The notes: generated by a model from the sequence alone, not told the origin. DNA of 64,000 nucleotides from an uncultured Caulobacterales bacterium (GCA_903837135.1 CAILTK010000007.1:1-64000); one strand, 5' to 3'. Shown: positions 9,283 to 18,754, counted from the stretch's first letter. Numbers and translations: made by a program.

Positions 9283-9672
9283 ATGGCCAAGGAACCGGCG
9301 CGCGTCAAAAAGCGCGAACGCAAGAACATCACCTCCGGCGTCGCGCACGTGAACGCCTCGTTCAACAACACCATGATCACCATCACCGACGCGCAGGGGA
9401 ACACCATCTCCTGGTCGTCGGCCGGGACCATGGGGTTCAAGGGCTCGCGGAAATCGACCCCCTACGCCGCGCAGGTCGCCGCCGAGGACGCGGGCCGCAA
9501 GGCCATGGAGCATGGCGTGAAGACGCTGGAAGTGAACGTCGCCGGTCCGGGCTCGGGCCGCGAGTCCGCGCTTCGCGCCCTGCAGGCCGTCGGCTTCACC
9601 ATCTCCACCATCCGCGACGTGACCCCGATCCCGCACAACGGCTGCCGTCCGCCGAAGCGCCGTCGCGTCTGA
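9283..9672 (+). CDS. rpsK: 30S ribosomal protein S11
   Basis: A 129-residue S11, the family length. It has [19 protein letters not shown] near residue 20, [14 protein letters not shown] and the C-terminal [18 protein letters not shown] signature. It forms part of the platform of the 30S subunit. It lies 12 bases after rpsM. Confidence 0.98.
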   Translation: MAKEPARVKKRERKNITSGVAHVNASFNNTMITITDAQGNTISWSSAGTMGFKGSRKSTPYAAQVAAEDAGRKAMEHGVKTLEVNVAGPGSGRESALRALQAVGFTISTIRDVTPIPHNGCRPPKRRRV

Positions 9673-9744
9673 TCCGCCTACGCCTACCCGTTTGAGGCGC
9701 TGGCGCCCCCGGCTCGCGCCGCTATCCGTTCGAGAGACCCCCCC

Positions 9745-10761
9745 GTGATCGAAAGAAACTGGCAAGAGCTGATCCGTCCCGAGAAGCCGCAGATCGAGAC
9801 CGGCCAGGACGCTCAGCGCAAAGCCCGCATGGTCGCCGAACCGCTCGAGCGCGGTTTCGGCGTGACCCTGGGCAACTCCCTACGCCGCGTGTTGCTGTCA
9901 TCGCTGCAGGGCGCCGCCGTCACCGCCGTCCAGATCGACGGCGTGGTGCACGAGTTCTCCTCCATGGAGGGCGTGCGCGAGGACGTGGTCGACATCGTGC
10001 TCAACATCAAGCAGCTGGCCCTGCGCATGCACTCCGAAGGCCCGAAGCGCATGACGCTTCGCGCCGAAGGTCCGGGCCCCGTCACCGCCGGCCAGATCGA
10101 AGCCCCGTCGGACATCGAGATTCTCAACACCGACCACGTCCTGCTGACCCTGGACGAAGGCGCCTCGGTGCGTATCGAGTTCACCGTGCAGAACGGCAAG
10201 GGGTATGTCCCGGCCGAGCGCAACCGTCCGGAAGACGCGCCGATCGGCCTGATCGCCGTCGACGCGCTGTATTCGCCGGTCAAGCGCGTCGCCTACCGGG
10301 TCGAGCCGACCCGTCAGGGCCAGTCCCTGGACTACGACAAGCTGATCCTCGAAGTCGAAACCAACGGCGCCGTGTCGCCGGTGGACGCGGTGGCCTACGC
10401 CGCCCGCATCCTGCAGGACCAGCTGCAGCTGTTCATCACCTTCGACGAGCCTAAGAAGAAGGTCGAGGGCGAGGCCAAGCCGGAGCTGCCGTTCAACCCG
10501 GCCCTGCTGAAGAAGGTCGACGAACTCGAACTGTCGGTCCGCTCGGCCAACTGCCTGAAGAACGACAACATCGTCTACATCGGCGACCTGATCCAGAAGA
10601 CCGAAGGGGAGATGCTCCGCACCCCCAACTTCGGCCGCAAGTCGCTGAACGAGATCAAGGAAGTGCTCGGCGGCATGGGCCTGCACCTCGGCATGGACGT
10701 GCCCAACTGGCCGCCGGAAAACATCGACGACCTGGCCAAGAAGTTCGAAGACCAGATCTAG
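9745..10761 (+). CDS. rpoA: DNA-directed RNA polymerase subunit alpha
   Basis: A 338-residue alpha subunit. The N-terminal assembly domain (about 1-235) has [17 protein letters not shown] and the conserved PVTAGQI region. The C-terminal domain (about 255-325) has the [16 protein letters not shown] and [16 protein letters not shown] helices that contact UP elements and activators. The start is GTG at 9745, giving [13 protein letters not shown] charged linker of about 20 residues ([12 protein letters not shown]) joins the domains. Confidence 0.98.
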   Translation: MIERNWQELIRPEKPQIETGQDAQRKARMVAEPLERGFGVTLGNSLRRVLLSSLQGAAVTAVQIDGVVHEFSSMEGVREDVVDIVLNIKQLALRMHSEGPKRMTLRAEGPGPVTAGQIEAPSDIEILNTDHVLLTLDEGASVRIEFTVQNGKGYVPAERNRPEDAPIGLIAVDALYSPVKRVAYRVEPTRQGQSLDYDKLILEVETNGAVSPVDAVAYAARILQDQLQLFITFDEPKKKVEGEAKPELPFNPALLKKVDELELSVRSANCLKNDNIVYIGDLIQKTEGEMLRTPNFGRKSLNEIKEVLGGMGLHLGMDVPNWPPENIDDLAKKFEDQI

Positions 10762-10772
10762 TCCGCTATCGC

Positions 10773-10826
10773 GAGCCTGTCCTGCAGGCTCCGCTGCGCT
10801 GTCCTCCGGGACCGGTTCGCCGGTCC
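10773..10826 (+). other. Two RNA hairpins between rpoA and rplQ
   Basis: The unusually long 210-base spacer between rpoA and rplQ holds two hairpins. GAGCCTG at 10773-10779 pairs with CAGGCTC at 10785-10791 around a 5-base loop. GGACCGG at 10809-10815 pairs with CCGGTCC at 10820-10826 around a TTCG tetraloop, an exceptionally stable RNA fold. No T-run follows, so these are more likely processing, stability or attenuation elements than terminators. Confidence 0.5.
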
Positions 10827-10971
10827 AGGGCCCGCTGACGCCGCACCGCGGCCGAGGGCCCCGGCGCTTCACGAAGGTCAGTCCGGGACGCGGGCTGAAA
10901 AGGTTGCAGCCAGGTCGCCGGATCCTCCGAGGAGCGGCGCCGAGTGGGGCGAGAGCCCGGGAGTAGATTAG

Positions 10972-11379
10972 ATGCGTCACGGTAACGCCCACCGCAAACT
11001 CGGCCGGACCTCGGCCCACCGTACGGCCATGTTCGCCAACATGGCCGCCAGCCTGATCAAGCACGAGCAGATCGTCACCACCCTGCCCAAGGCCAAGGAA
11101 CTGCGCCCGTTCGTCGAGAAGCTGGTCACCCTGGCCAAGCGCGGCGACCTGCACGCCCGCCGCCAGGCGATCAGCCAGGTTCGCGACATCGCCCAGGTCG
11201 GCAAGCTGTTCGCCACGCTCGGGCCGCGCTACGCGGAACGCCAGGGCGGCTATATCCGGGTGCTCAAGGCCGGCTTTCGCTACGGCGACAACGCGCCGAT
11301 GGCGGTGATCGAATTCGTCGACCGCGACCCGGACGCCAAGGGACTGGATTCCGGGCCGGTAGACGCCGGCGAAGAATAA
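10972..11379 (+). CDS. rplQ: 50S ribosomal protein L17
   Basis: A 135-residue L17 beginning [17 protein letters not shown], with [18 protein letters not shown] near residue 24-41. It ends in an acidic tail of about 15 residues after the VIEFVDRD strand. It is the last gene of the alpha operon. The 210-base gap before it is unusual, but no separate promoter is obvious. An intrinsic terminator follows. Confidence 0.97.
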   Translation: MRHGNAHRKLGRTSAHRTAMFANMAASLIKHEQIVTTLPKAKELRPFVEKLVTLAKRGDLHARRQAISQVRDIAQVGKLFATLGPRYAERQGGYIRVLKAGFRYGDNAPMAVIEFVDRDPDAKGLDSGPVDAGEE

Positions 11380-11408
11380 GATCGCCACACAATTCTGTTC
11401 TAGCGGAG

Positions 11409-11435
11409 CCCGGAAGGTTATGCCTTCCGGGTTTT
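11409..11435 (+). terminator. Intrinsic terminator after rplQ
   Basis: CCCGGAAGG at 11409-11417 and CCTTCCGGG at 11423-11431 form a perfect 9-base stem with loop TTATG, followed at once by TTTT. This ends the long S10/spc/alpha transcript 29 bases past the rplQ stop. Confidence 0.88.
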
Positions 11436-11453
11436 GCATTTCTGGAGCGATCG

Positions 11454-12728
11454 ATGCGGGCTTGGCTGCGCGTTGCGGTGGTGGGGACGCTTGCGATCCT
11501 CGTGTCGTCGTGTGGGACCGCGGACGACTTCTATCACCGGTTCACGGGCGATGAGCACCAGGAGACGCACCGGCCTCCGCCGCCCGCCGTGGCGGCGACG
11601 CCGGTCATTCTGATCTCCATCGACGGATTTCGCGCGGACTATCTCGATCGGGGGCTGACGCCGAACCTCAAGGCGCTGGCGGACGGCGGGGCCCGCGCGG
11701 AGCGCATGCTCCCGTCCTTTCCGTCGGTCACCTTTCCCAACCACTACACCCTCGTGACCGGTCTGGTCCCCGACCACAACGGCATCGTCAACAACACCTT
11801 CGAGGACCCAGGCCTGCCCGACGGCAAGTTCCGGGTGGGCTCCAAGGCGGCGGTCGCCGACGAGCGCTCGTGGGACGAGGCGACGCCGATCTGGGTGTCG
11901 GCCGAGCGCGCCGGCATCCGCACCGCCAGCGAGTTCTGGCCGGGGTCGGAGGCGCCGATCCACGGTGTCAGGCCCAGCCGCTCTTCGGTCTTCGACCAGA
12001 GCATCTCCTCCGAGGCGCGCGTCGATCAGGTGCTGAGCTGGCTCGACCTGCCGGGCGACCAGAAGCCGTCCTTCCTGACGCTCTACTTCGACATCGTCGA
12101 TACGGCGGGGCACCACTTCGGTCCCGATTCGCCGCAGGTGAATCAGGCGCTGGCGACCGTCGACGCGGCGATCGGGCGGCTGGTCGCCGGCCTCGCGGCG
12201 CGGTCCCTGAAGGCCGACCTGGTCATCGTCGCCGATCACGGCATGGCCGCGGTTCCGGCGAACCAGCATCTCTACATGGACGATTGGGCCGATCCCGCCG
12301 CGTTCCGGATCGTCGCGGCCGGGGCGGTGGCCGGTCTGGCGCCGAACTCCGCGCCGGTCCAGGCCAAGCTGCTGGCGCATCGCCCGCACGTAAGCTGCTA
12401 TCCCAAGGGCGGCGTTCCGCGGCGGTTCCAGTATGGGAGCAACCCGCGCGTCCCGCCGGTCGTCTGCATCGCCGAGGTGGGCTGGCTGCTCACGACCCAC
12501 GAGCGCGAGGCGCACAGCAAAACTCCGACGCTGGGCGAACACGGCTACGATCCGGCCGATCCCACCATGGGCGCCCTGTTCATCGCCAACGGCCCCCGGT
12601 TCTTCCCCCATGTGGTGCTGAAGCCGTTTCCCAATACCGATGTCTACGGTCTGCTGGCCCACCTGCTCGACATCCAGCCGCTGCCCAACGATGGCCATGT
12701 GGAGGATCTCTATCCCGCGCTGAGGTGA
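11454..12728 (+). CDS. Lipoprotein ectonucleotide pyrophosphatase/phosphodiesterase family protein
   Basis: A 424-residue alkaline phosphatase superfamily enzyme of the NPP type, predicted to hydrolyse nucleotide or phosphodiester substrates outside the cytoplasm. A lipoprotein signal ends at ILVSSC, with lipidated Cys20. Metal and catalytic residues are visible: Asp57 in ISIDGF, nucleophile Thr93 in SVTFPNHY, Asp and His in DIVDTAGHHFGPDS, Asp and His in VADHGMA, and His in GEHGYDP. It follows the rplQ terminator closely, so its promoter must overlap that region, and it seems monocistronic. Exact substrate is unknown. Confidence 0.88.
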   Translation: MRAWLRVAVVGTLAILVSSCGTADDFYHRFTGDEHQETHRPPPPAVAATPVILISIDGFRADYLDRGLTPNLKALADGGARAERMLPSFPSVTFPNHYTLVTGLVPDHNGIVNNTFEDPGLPDGKFRVGSKAAVADERSWDEATPIWVSAERAGIRTASEFWPGSEAPIHGVRPSRSSVFDQSISSEARVDQVLSWLDLPGDQKPSFLTLYFDIVDTAGHHFGPDSPQVNQALATVDAAIGRLVAGLAARSLKADLVIVADHGMAAVPANQHLYMDDWADPAAFRIVAAGAVAGLAPNSAPVQAKLLAHRPHVSCYPKGGVPRRFQYGSNPRVPPVVCIAEVGWLLTTHEREAHSKTPTLGEHGYDPADPTMGALFIANGPRFFPHVVLKPFPNTDVYGLLAHLLDIQPLPNDGHVEDLYPALR

Positions 12729-12766
12729 ACGGCCGGCCGCGGGCGCAACCGCTTCGGCGGCGCGGC

Positions 12767-12796
12767 TTGACTCGATAGTTGCGTTATGGGTTAAAT
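12767..12796 (+). promoter_or_regulatory. Candidate promoter/operator of the VOC-arsR operon
   Basis: TTGACT at 12767-12772 and TTAAAT at 12791-12796 are 18 bases apart, within an AT-rich island (GATAGTTGCGTTATGGGTTAAATATTAG) that contrasts with the GC-rich surroundings. ArsR-type repressors usually bind such sequences over their own promoters. The first start codon is 22 bases downstream, after AGAGAGGAAAC. Confidence 0.45.
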
Positions 12797-12818
12797 ATTA
12801 GAAAGAGAGGAAACAGTC

Positions 12819-13280
12819 GTGGCCGATTTCACACAACGCCCCACGGTCATACCGGCGCTCAGCTATCGCGAGCCGATGTCGGCCTTCACCTGGCTGCAGT
12901 CCGCGTTCGGCTTCGAGCCGAGGATGCTGATTACCGACGCCGCCGGCGATCTCGCCCACTCGGAGATGGCCTTCGAAGGGGGCTGGATCATGGTCGGCAG
13001 CGAATGGTCGGCGAATCACCGCAGTCCGGCCGGCCTCGACGGCAAGTGCACCCAGTCGGTGCATGTCCAGGTCTCCACCGACATCGACGCCCACTGCGCG
13101 CGTGCGCGGGCGGCCGGTGCGGAGATCCTGGCCGAGCCGGAGACCCAGTTCTATGGCGACCGCACCTATCGCGCGCGAGACCTCGAAGGTCACATCTGGA
13201 CCTTCGGCCAGACGGTGGCGACGGTCCCGCCCGAGGACTGGGACAAGGAGACCGGGCTGAAGACCAAGATTTGGGAATGA
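12819..13280 (+). CDS. VOC (glyoxalase/bleomycin resistance-like) family protein
   Basis: A 153-residue protein with the PhnB/glyoxalase fold. The segment PALSYREPMSAFTWLQSAFGF is the usual first strand and helix, and FYGDRTYRARDLEGHIWTFGQ is the C-terminal half-site. Members act as metal-dependent enzymes or ligand-binding proteins, and the substrate cannot be told. The GTG start follows AGAGAGGAAACAGTC. Its stop overlaps the arsR start by 4 bases (ATGA), beginning a four-gene coupled operon. Confidence 0.82.
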   Translation: MADFTQRPTVIPALSYREPMSAFTWLQSAFGFEPRMLITDAAGDLAHSEMAFEGGWIMVGSEWSANHRSPAGLDGKCTQSVHVQVSTDIDAHCARARAAGAEILAEPETQFYGDRTYRARDLEGHIWTFGQTVATVPPEDWDKETGLKTKIWE

Positions 13281-13648
13281 GGGCAGCGGCGCGGGACGAC
13301 AGTCCGGCCGGCGACGGCGTGGGCGCCACCCTGGCCGCGCTGGCCGACCCCCAGCGGCGACGGGTGGTGCGGATCCTCAGCGAGCGGCCGCGCCGGGCGG
13401 GCGAACTGGCGCAGGCGCTCGGGCTGAGTCCCCCGGCCATGAGTCGGCACCTGCGTACCCTGCGCGAATGCGGCCTGGTGGAGGAGCGGCACGACGGGTT
13501 CGACGCCCGGGTGCGCGTCTATGAGCTAAGGCCCGAACCGATCGCCGATCTGGCGGCCTGGCTCAGGGAGACCGAGGCGATGTGGTCGGCCCAACTCACG
13601 GCCTTCCGCGACCATCTGTTGGCGCGCGACACGGACCGGCGCGAATGA
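13277..13648 (+). CDS. ArsR-family winged-helix transcriptional regulator
   Basis: A 123-residue regulator with the winged helix at about 18-100. ALADPQRRRVVRILSERP is the first helix pair, LAQALGLSPPAMSRHLRTLRE the recognition helix, and DARVRVYELRP the wing. No paired metal-binding cysteines are present, so it is not a classical metal sensor. It fits the subgroup that is co-transcribed with SRPBCC and VOC proteins. The ATG overlaps the VOC stop and its own stop overlaps the next start, so expression is tightly coupled. It probably represses this operon. Confidence 0.85.
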   Translation: MRAAARDDSPAGDGVGATLAALADPQRRRVVRILSERPRRAGELAQALGLSPPAMSRHLRTLRECGLVEERHDGFDARVRVYELRPEPIADLAAWLRETEAMWSAQLTAFRDHLLARDTDRRE

Positions 13649-14118
13649 CCGCCCGCGTCCTGGTCGCCCTGCGCGTGCCGGGATCGCCCGAGCGCGCCTT
13701 TCGGGTGTTCACCGAGGAGATCGGCGCGTGGTGGCGCCCCAGTCCCCTGTTCCAGTTCACGCCGAGAGGGCCCGGCGTCATGGCCATAGAGCCGCCGGGC
13801 GAGGACGGACCCGGCCGGGTGGTCGAACGGCTCGGGAGCGACAAGGTGTTCGTGATCGGCGAGATCACCGGCTGGGAGCCCGGCAGGCGGCTCGCCTTCG
13901 GCTGGCGACAGGCGGCCTTCGCGCCGGATCAGGCCACCCGGGTCGAGGTGCGCTTCGAGGCGGTGGGGGAGGAGACGCGGGTCACGGTCGAGCACTTCGG
14001 CTGGGACAGCGTGCCGCCCGTGCATGTCGCTCGCCACGCCCTGCCGGAGGCGATCTTCAACCGTCGTCTCGCCGATTGGTGGCGTGAACTCCTGATCTCG
14101 ATGGGAAGTCGGCTGTGA
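13645..14118 (+). CDS. SRPBCC (AHSA1-like) domain protein
   Basis: A 157-residue START/SRPBCC fold protein. It begins VLVALRVPGSPERAFRVFTEE, then IGAWWRP, and the C-terminal FEAVGEETRVTVEHFGWD strand precedes the closing helix. Such proteins bind hydrophobic ligands in a deep cavity, and AHSA1-like ones are often paired with ArsR regulators. The ATG overlaps the arsR stop by 4 bases. Function is unknown beyond the fold. Confidence 0.85.
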   Translation: MTARVLVALRVPGSPERAFRVFTEEIGAWWRPSPLFQFTPRGPGVMAIEPPGEDGPGRVVERLGSDKVFVIGEITGWEPGRRLAFGWRQAAFAPDQATRVEVRFEAVGEETRVTVEHFGWDSVPPVHVARHALPEAIFNRRLADWWRELLISMGSRL

Positions 14119-14504
14119 GCGGCGACGCGGAAACGACCGGCGAGGGCAGGGGCAGCGTCGAGGCGGTCGCTCGCGTGGCGCTCGGCTTGCCGGGCGCGGT
14201 GCAGGGCGCACACTTCGACACACCGGACTTCCGCGTGGGGGGACGGATCTTCTGCACGGCGCGCACCCGGGAGCCGCTGGCCATGGTCAAGCTGCCGCAG
14301 GAGATCCAAACTGCTGTCATGATTCAGCGCCCGGAGGCTATAACGCCGGCGGCGGGAGCGTGGGGGCGCGGGGGGGCGACGCTGGTGCGCATCGACCTCG
14401 TGCCCGCCGATCTGCTGGCCGACCTCATCGTCTCGGCCTGGCGTCATGCGGCGCCCGAGTCGCTCGTGGCCGCGTACCTGGCCGATCAGGAAAGACCTCA
14501 GTAG
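14115..14504 (+). CDS. MmcQ/YjbR-family DNA-binding-like protein
   Basis: A 129-residue protein of the MmcQ/YjbR (CyaY-like) fold. The motifs ARVALGLPGAVQGAHFDTPDFRVGGRIF and VKLPQEIQTAVMIQRP are typical. The family is annotated as double-wing DNA-binding, but its role is not established. The GTG start overlaps the SRPBCC gene by 4 bases, which makes it the last of the four coupled genes. Confidence 0.8.
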   Translation: MSGDAETTGEGRGSVEAVARVALGLPGAVQGAHFDTPDFRVGGRIFCTARTREPLAMVKLPQEIQTAVMIQRPEAITPAAGAWGRGGATLVRIDLVPADLLADLIVSAWRHAAPESLVAAYLADQERPQ

Positions 14505-14508
14505 TCCC

Positions 14509-15864
14509 ATGACCGACGCCGTACACGCCGCCCCCCTCACAGAGACCACTGGCGCAGACGCCGCCGTCACCGAAGCGCCGGTCGCGGCGCAGCCGCCGGT
14601 GACCGACGCGGCCACGCCGAAGGGCCGTCAGGCCGCGGTGCTGTTCGTCTATTTCAGCGCCCTTCTGGATATCTTCGCCCTCGGCATCATGATCCCGGTG
14701 CTGCCGAACCTGATCAAGCGCTTCGTCGGCGCCGGCCTGTCCGACGCGGCGGCCACCGCGCAGGCGGCGCACTACTCGATGTATTTCGCCGTCACCTGGG
14801 GGGTGATGCAGTTCTTCTGCGGCCCGGTGATGGGGATGCTGTCCGACCGGTTCGGCCGCCGGCCCGTGCTGCTGATCTCCATTTTCGGCCTCGGCGTGGA
14901 TTATCTGTTCATGGCCATGGCCCCGTCCCTCGCCTGGCTGTTCGTCGGCCGGGTGATCAACGGCGTCACCTCGGCCAGCTTCTCCACCGCCAACGCCTAT
15001 GTGGCGGACGTCACCGCGCCACAGGACCGGGCCAAGGCGTTCGGCCTGATGGGGTCGGCCTTCGGCATCGGCTTCATCGTCGGCCCGGCCATCGGCGGCA
15101 CGCTCGGCCAGATCGATCTGCGGCTGCCGTTCTACTTCTCAGCGGGCCTGGCCCTGATCAACTGGCTCTACGGCTTCTTCGTCCTGCCCGAGAGCCTGCC
15201 CAAGGAACGGCGCAGCCCGGCGCTGAACTGGCGGCGCGCCAATCCGATCGCCGCCTTCGGCCTGTTGCTGGAGTTTCCGACCCTGATCGGCCTGTCGCTG
15301 GTGATGGTGCTGTTCCAGCTCGCCCACAACGTCTTCCCGTCGATCTTCATCCTGTTCGTCGGCCACCGCTGGCATTGGGGGCCGGGCATCGCCGGGCCGA
15401 TGATGATGCTGACCGGCGTGCTGTCGCTGCTGGTGCAGATCTTCGTGGTCGGCCGGGTGGTGAAGGCCTTGGGCGAACGCGGCGCCCTGCTGATCGGCCT
15501 CGGCTGCGCCGCGGCGGCCTTCCTGGTCTACGGCCTCGCCCCCAACTGGATGATCTTCCTGGCGGCCTCGCCGCTCGGCGCCCTCGGCGGGCTGATCGGC
15601 CCCGGGGCGCAGAGCCTGATGTCGCGCCGGGTGCCCGGCAATCAGCAGGGACGGCTGCAGGGGGTCAATTCGGCCTTCATGGGCGTCTGTTCGATCTTCG
15701 GGCCGGTGATCTATCTGGCGTCGCTGAGCTTTGCGGTCCAGCGCGAAACCAGCGTGGCGCCGGGTCTGCCGATCCTGATCGCCGCCGGCTTCTGCGCCGC
15801 GGCCCTGGTCGCCGCCTGGTTCCTGGCCAAGCCGGTGGCCGACGCCGAGCCGTCGCCATCATAG
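14509..15864 (+). CDS. MFS transporter, TetA-like (DHA1) exporter
   Basis: A 451-residue major facilitator protein with about 12 membrane helices and a 40-residue Ala/Thr/Val-rich N-terminal tail before the first helix. Motif A, GMLSDRFGRRPVLL, lies after helix 2. GFIVGPAIGGTLG in helix 5 resembles the antiporter motif C of drug exporters such as TetA. It starts 5 bases after the MmcQ gene, so it may be the fifth member of that operon. Substrate is not evident. An imperfect C/G-rich hairpin near 15917-15948 may end transcription. Confidence 0.88.
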   Translation: MTDAVHAAPLTETTGADAAVTEAPVAAQPPVTDAATPKGRQAAVLFVYFSALLDIFALGIMIPVLPNLIKRFVGAGLSDAAATAQAAHYSMYFAVTWGVMQFFCGPVMGMLSDRFGRRPVLLISIFGLGVDYLFMAMAPSLAWLFVGRVINGVTSASFSTANAYVADVTAPQDRAKAFGLMGSAFGIGFIVGPAIGGTLGQIDLRLPFYFSAGLALINWLYGFFVLPESLPKERRSPALNWRRANPIAAFGLLLEFPTLIGLSLVMVLFQLAHNVFPSIFILFVGHRWHWGPGIAGPMMMLTGVLSLLVQIFVVGRVVKALGERGALLIGLGCAAAAFLVYGLAPNWMIFLAASPLGALGGLIGPGAQSLMSRRVPGNQQGRLQGVNSAFMGVCSIFGPVIYLASLSFAVQRETSVAPGLPILIAAGFCAAALVAAWFLAKPVADAEPSPS

Positions 15865-15985
15865 GGCCGAAAACCTCGGCTTGATCGGCGGATGTGCTAA
15901 TGCGGTAGCGAGAGGTCCCCCTCTTTCCGCGGGATGAGCGGAGGGGGGTGACTTCCGCCAGAGACATCATACGGACCCATACAAC

Positions 15986-17422
15986 ATGCGCCTTACGCGC
16001 CTCGCTCTCCTCCCGCTGGCCCTTCTGGCCGCCTGCTCCGACCCCGCCGCGCGCTCGAGCGCGCAGACCTCGCCGCTGGGCGCACCCGCGCCGGCGCTGG
16101 CGACGCCGAACCGCGCGCCGCCGAGCGATTTCACCACCATGAAGATGTCGTTCGCGCCGATCGTGAAGCGGGCGGCGCCGGCGGTGGTCAACGTCTACTC
16201 CACCCGCGTGGTGCGCCAGCAGGTGGATCCGTTCTGGCAGCTGTTCGGCGGCATGGGCATGCCGCAGAACCGGGTGGAAGGCTCGCTCGGCTCGGGCGTC
16301 ATCGTCCGCTCGGACGGGCTGATCATCACCAACAACCACGTGATCGAGGGCGGCCAGCAGCTCAATGTGGTGCTGGCCGACCGGCGGGAGTTCCCGGCCA
16401 AGGTGGTGCTGGCCGACCGGCGCTCCGATCTGGCCGTGCTGCAGATCGAGGTGAAGGGCGAGCGCCTGCCGGTCCTGCCGATCGCCGACCGCGAGGACGT
16501 GCAGGTCGGCGATCTGGTGCTGGCGATCGGCGACCCGTTTGGCGTCGGCCAGACGGTGACCAACGGCATCGTCTCGGCCCTGGCCCGCACCGACGTGGGC
16601 GCCTCGGACTTCTCCTTCTTCATCCAGACCGACGCCTCGATCAATCCGGGCAATTCCGGTGGTCCGCTGGTCGACATGAACGGCAACCTGATCGGCATCA
16701 ACACCCTGATCTATTCGCGCACCGGCTCCTCCACCGGCATCGGCTTCGCCATTCCGGCCGCCATGGTGCGCCGCGTGGTGGAGAGCGCCTCCGGCGGCGG
16801 ACGCAGCGTCAGCCGCCCCTGGCTCGGGGCCCGGACCCAGGGCCTGACGCCCGAGATGGCCCGCAGTCTGGATCTCGACCGGCCGGTGGGCGCCCTGGTC
16901 GCCGAAGTCTATGCCGGCGGTCCGGCCGCGCGGGGGGGGCTGAAGCAGGGCGACCTGATCGTCGCCGCCGATGGCCAGCCGGTGCAGGACGACGGGGTGC
17001 TGAACTACCGTGTCGCCACCCACAAGCCGGGGGAGACCATCGCCCTGACGGTCAAGGCCGGCAAGGGGGTTCGCACGGTGGAGGTGCGGCTCGAGACCCC
17101 GCCCGGCGCCGGCGCCCGCGACGATCGCCTGCTCGCGGGTCGCCAGCCCCTGTCGGGGGCCACGGTGGTCACACTCTCGCCGGCGGTCGCCGACGAGTAC
17201 GGCCTCGATCCCGGCCTGAACGGTGTGATGATCGTCAAGCTCGCCGACGGCTTCGCGGCGCGCCAGGGCTTCCAGCCCGGCGACATCATCCGCCAGGTGA
17301 ACGGCCACGCCATCACCACGACGGCCGGCCTCGCTGCGGCGCTCGCCACCCCTCAGGGCGGCGGCTGGCGCGTCACGGTGGAGCGCAAGGGTCAGCGCAT
17401 GACGGTGGAGTTCGCGCTTTAG
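15986..17422 (+). CDS. HtrA/DegP-family serine protease with lipoprotein signal
   Basis: A 478-residue envelope protease. The signal ends ALLAAC, with Cys17 as a lipobox cysteine, so the protein is predicted to be membrane-anchored rather than free in the periplasm. The trypsin-like domain has the triad His118 (NNHVIEG), Asp148 (RRSDLAV) and Ser224 (NPGNSGGP). Two PDZ domains follow at about 280-370 and 385-475. It degrades or chaperones misfolded envelope proteins. rarA follows by 24 bases. The lack of aspartate after Cys17 is neutral: Ser18 favours outer-membrane sorting in E. coli terms. Confidence 0.92.
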   Translation: MRLTRLALLPLALLAACSDPAARSSAQTSPLGAPAPALATPNRAPPSDFTTMKMSFAPIVKRAAPAVVNVYSTRVVRQQVDPFWQLFGGMGMPQNRVEGSLGSGVIVRSDGLIITNNHVIEGGQQLNVVLADRREFPAKVVLADRRSDLAVLQIEVKGERLPVLPIADREDVQVGDLVLAIGDPFGVGQTVTNGIVSALARTDVGASDFSFFIQTDASINPGNSGGPLVDMNGNLIGINTLIYSRTGSSTGIGFAIPAAMVRRVVESASGGGRSVSRPWLGARTQGLTPEMARSLDLDRPVGALVAEVYAGGPAARGGLKQGDLIVAADGQPVQDDGVLNYRVATHKPGETIALTVKAGKGVRTVEVRLETPPGAGARDDRLLAGRQPLSGATVVTLSPAVADEYGLDPGLNGVMIVKLADGFAARQGFQPGDIIRQVNGHAITTTAGLAAALATPQGGGWRVTVERKGQRMTVEFAL

Positions 17423-17446
17423 AGAGGGGTCTATATATAGGTCTTC

Positions 17447-18754
17447 ATGACCGATCTCTTCCAAGCGGCGGGGCTGGAGCCCGAGGCGCCGCGGCCGCTG
17501 GCCGACCGGCTGCGGCCCAAGACCCTTGCCGAGGTGGTGGGCCAGGAGCATCTGCTCGGACCCGAGGGGCCGATCGGGCGGATGGCGGCGGCGCACCGGC
17601 TGTCGTCGATGATCCTGTGGGGACCGCCCGGCGTCGGCAAGACGACCATCGCCCGCCTCCTGGCCGACGCCGCCGGCTATCAGTTCCAGCAGCTGTCGGC
17701 GGTGTTCTCCGGCGTCGCCGACCTCAAGAAGGCGTTCGAGACCGCCCGCGCCCGCCGGGCCGCCGGCCAGGCCACCCTGCTGTTCGTCGACGAGATCCAC
17801 CGGTTCAACCGCGCCCAGCAGGACGGCTTCCTGCCCTATGTGGAGGCGGGCGACATCACCCTCGTGGGCGCGACGACCGAGAACCCCAGCTTCGAGCTCA
17901 ACGGCGCCCTGCTGTCGCGCGCCCAGGTCTATGTCCTGCGGCGCCTCGACGATGTGGCGCTCGATGAGTTGCTGCGGCGCGCCGAGGCCTACGAGGGCCG
18001 CGTCCTGCCGCTCACGCCCGAGGCGCGCGAGGCCCTGGTCGCCATGGCCGACGGCGACGGCCGCTATGTGCTGACCCTGGCCGAGACCCTGTTCGCCATC
18101 GAGCCCGGCGCCAACCCGCTCGACAACGCCGCCCTGGCCGCGGTGCTGCAGCGTCGCGCGCCCGCCTACGACAAGGACCGGGAGGAGCACTACAACCTGA
18201 TCTCCGCCCTGCATAAGTCGATCCGCGGCTCGGATCCCGACGCGGCGCTCTACTGGCTGGCGCGCATGCTGGAGGGCGGGGAGGAGCCCCTGTTCATCGC
18301 CCGTCGGCTGATCCGCGCCGCGATGGAGGACGTGGGCGCCGCCGATCCCACGGCCCTCCTGGTCGCGCTCGGGGCCAAGGAGGCCTACGACTTCCTGGGC
18401 TCGCCGGAGGGGGAGATCGGCCTGGCGCAGACGGTGGTGCATCTGGCCACGGCGCCCAAGTCCAACGCCATCTACAAGGCGCTCGGCGCCGCGCGGCGGG
18501 CGGCCCGCGAGACCGGCTCGCTCATGCCCCCCGCCCACATCCGCAACGCGCCGACCAAGCTGATGAAGCAGCTGGGCTATGGCGAGGGCTACGAATACGA
18601 CCACGACGCCCAGGGCGGCTTCTCGGGCCAGAACTACTTCCCCGACGGCATGGAGCGGCAGCGCTTCTACAATCCCAGGGGCGACGGCCGCGAGGGCGCC
18701 ATCAAGGAGCGCCTCGACCGCTGGGCGGCGATCCGGCGGGAGCGGGGGGCGTGA
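17447..18754 (+). CDS. rarA: Replication-associated recombination protein A (AAA+ ATPase)
   Basis: A 435-residue RarA/MgsA/WRNIP1-family ATPase that acts at stalled replication forks. The N-terminus [21 protein letters not shown] is diagnostic. Walker A GPPGVGKT is at 59-66 and Walker B LLFVDEIH at 111-118. [17 protein letters not shown] carries sensor 1. The C-terminal tetramerisation region contains [20 protein letters not shown] and the NYFPDGM ending. A 10-base palindrome CTATATATAG lies at 17431-17440, between htrA and the start. Confidence 0.95.
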   Translation: MTDLFQAAGLEPEAPRPLADRLRPKTLAEVVGQEHLLGPEGPIGRMAAAHRLSSMILWGPPGVGKTTIARLLADAAGYQFQQLSAVFSGVADLKKAFETARARRAAGQATLLFVDEIHRFNRAQQDGFLPYVEAGDITLVGATTENPSFELNGALLSRAQVYVLRRLDDVALDELLRRAEAYEGRVLPLTPEAREALVAMADGDGRYVLTLAETLFAIEPGANPLDNAALAAVLQRRAPAYDKDREEHYNLISALHKSIRGSDPDAALYWLARMLEGGEEPLFIARRLIRAAMEDVGAADPTALLVALGAKEAYDFLGSPEGEIGLAQTVVHLATAPKSNAIYKALGAARRAARETGSLMPPAHIRNAPTKLMKQLGYGEGYEYDHDAQGGFSGQNYFPDGMERQRFYNPRGDGREGAIKERLDRWAAIRRERGA

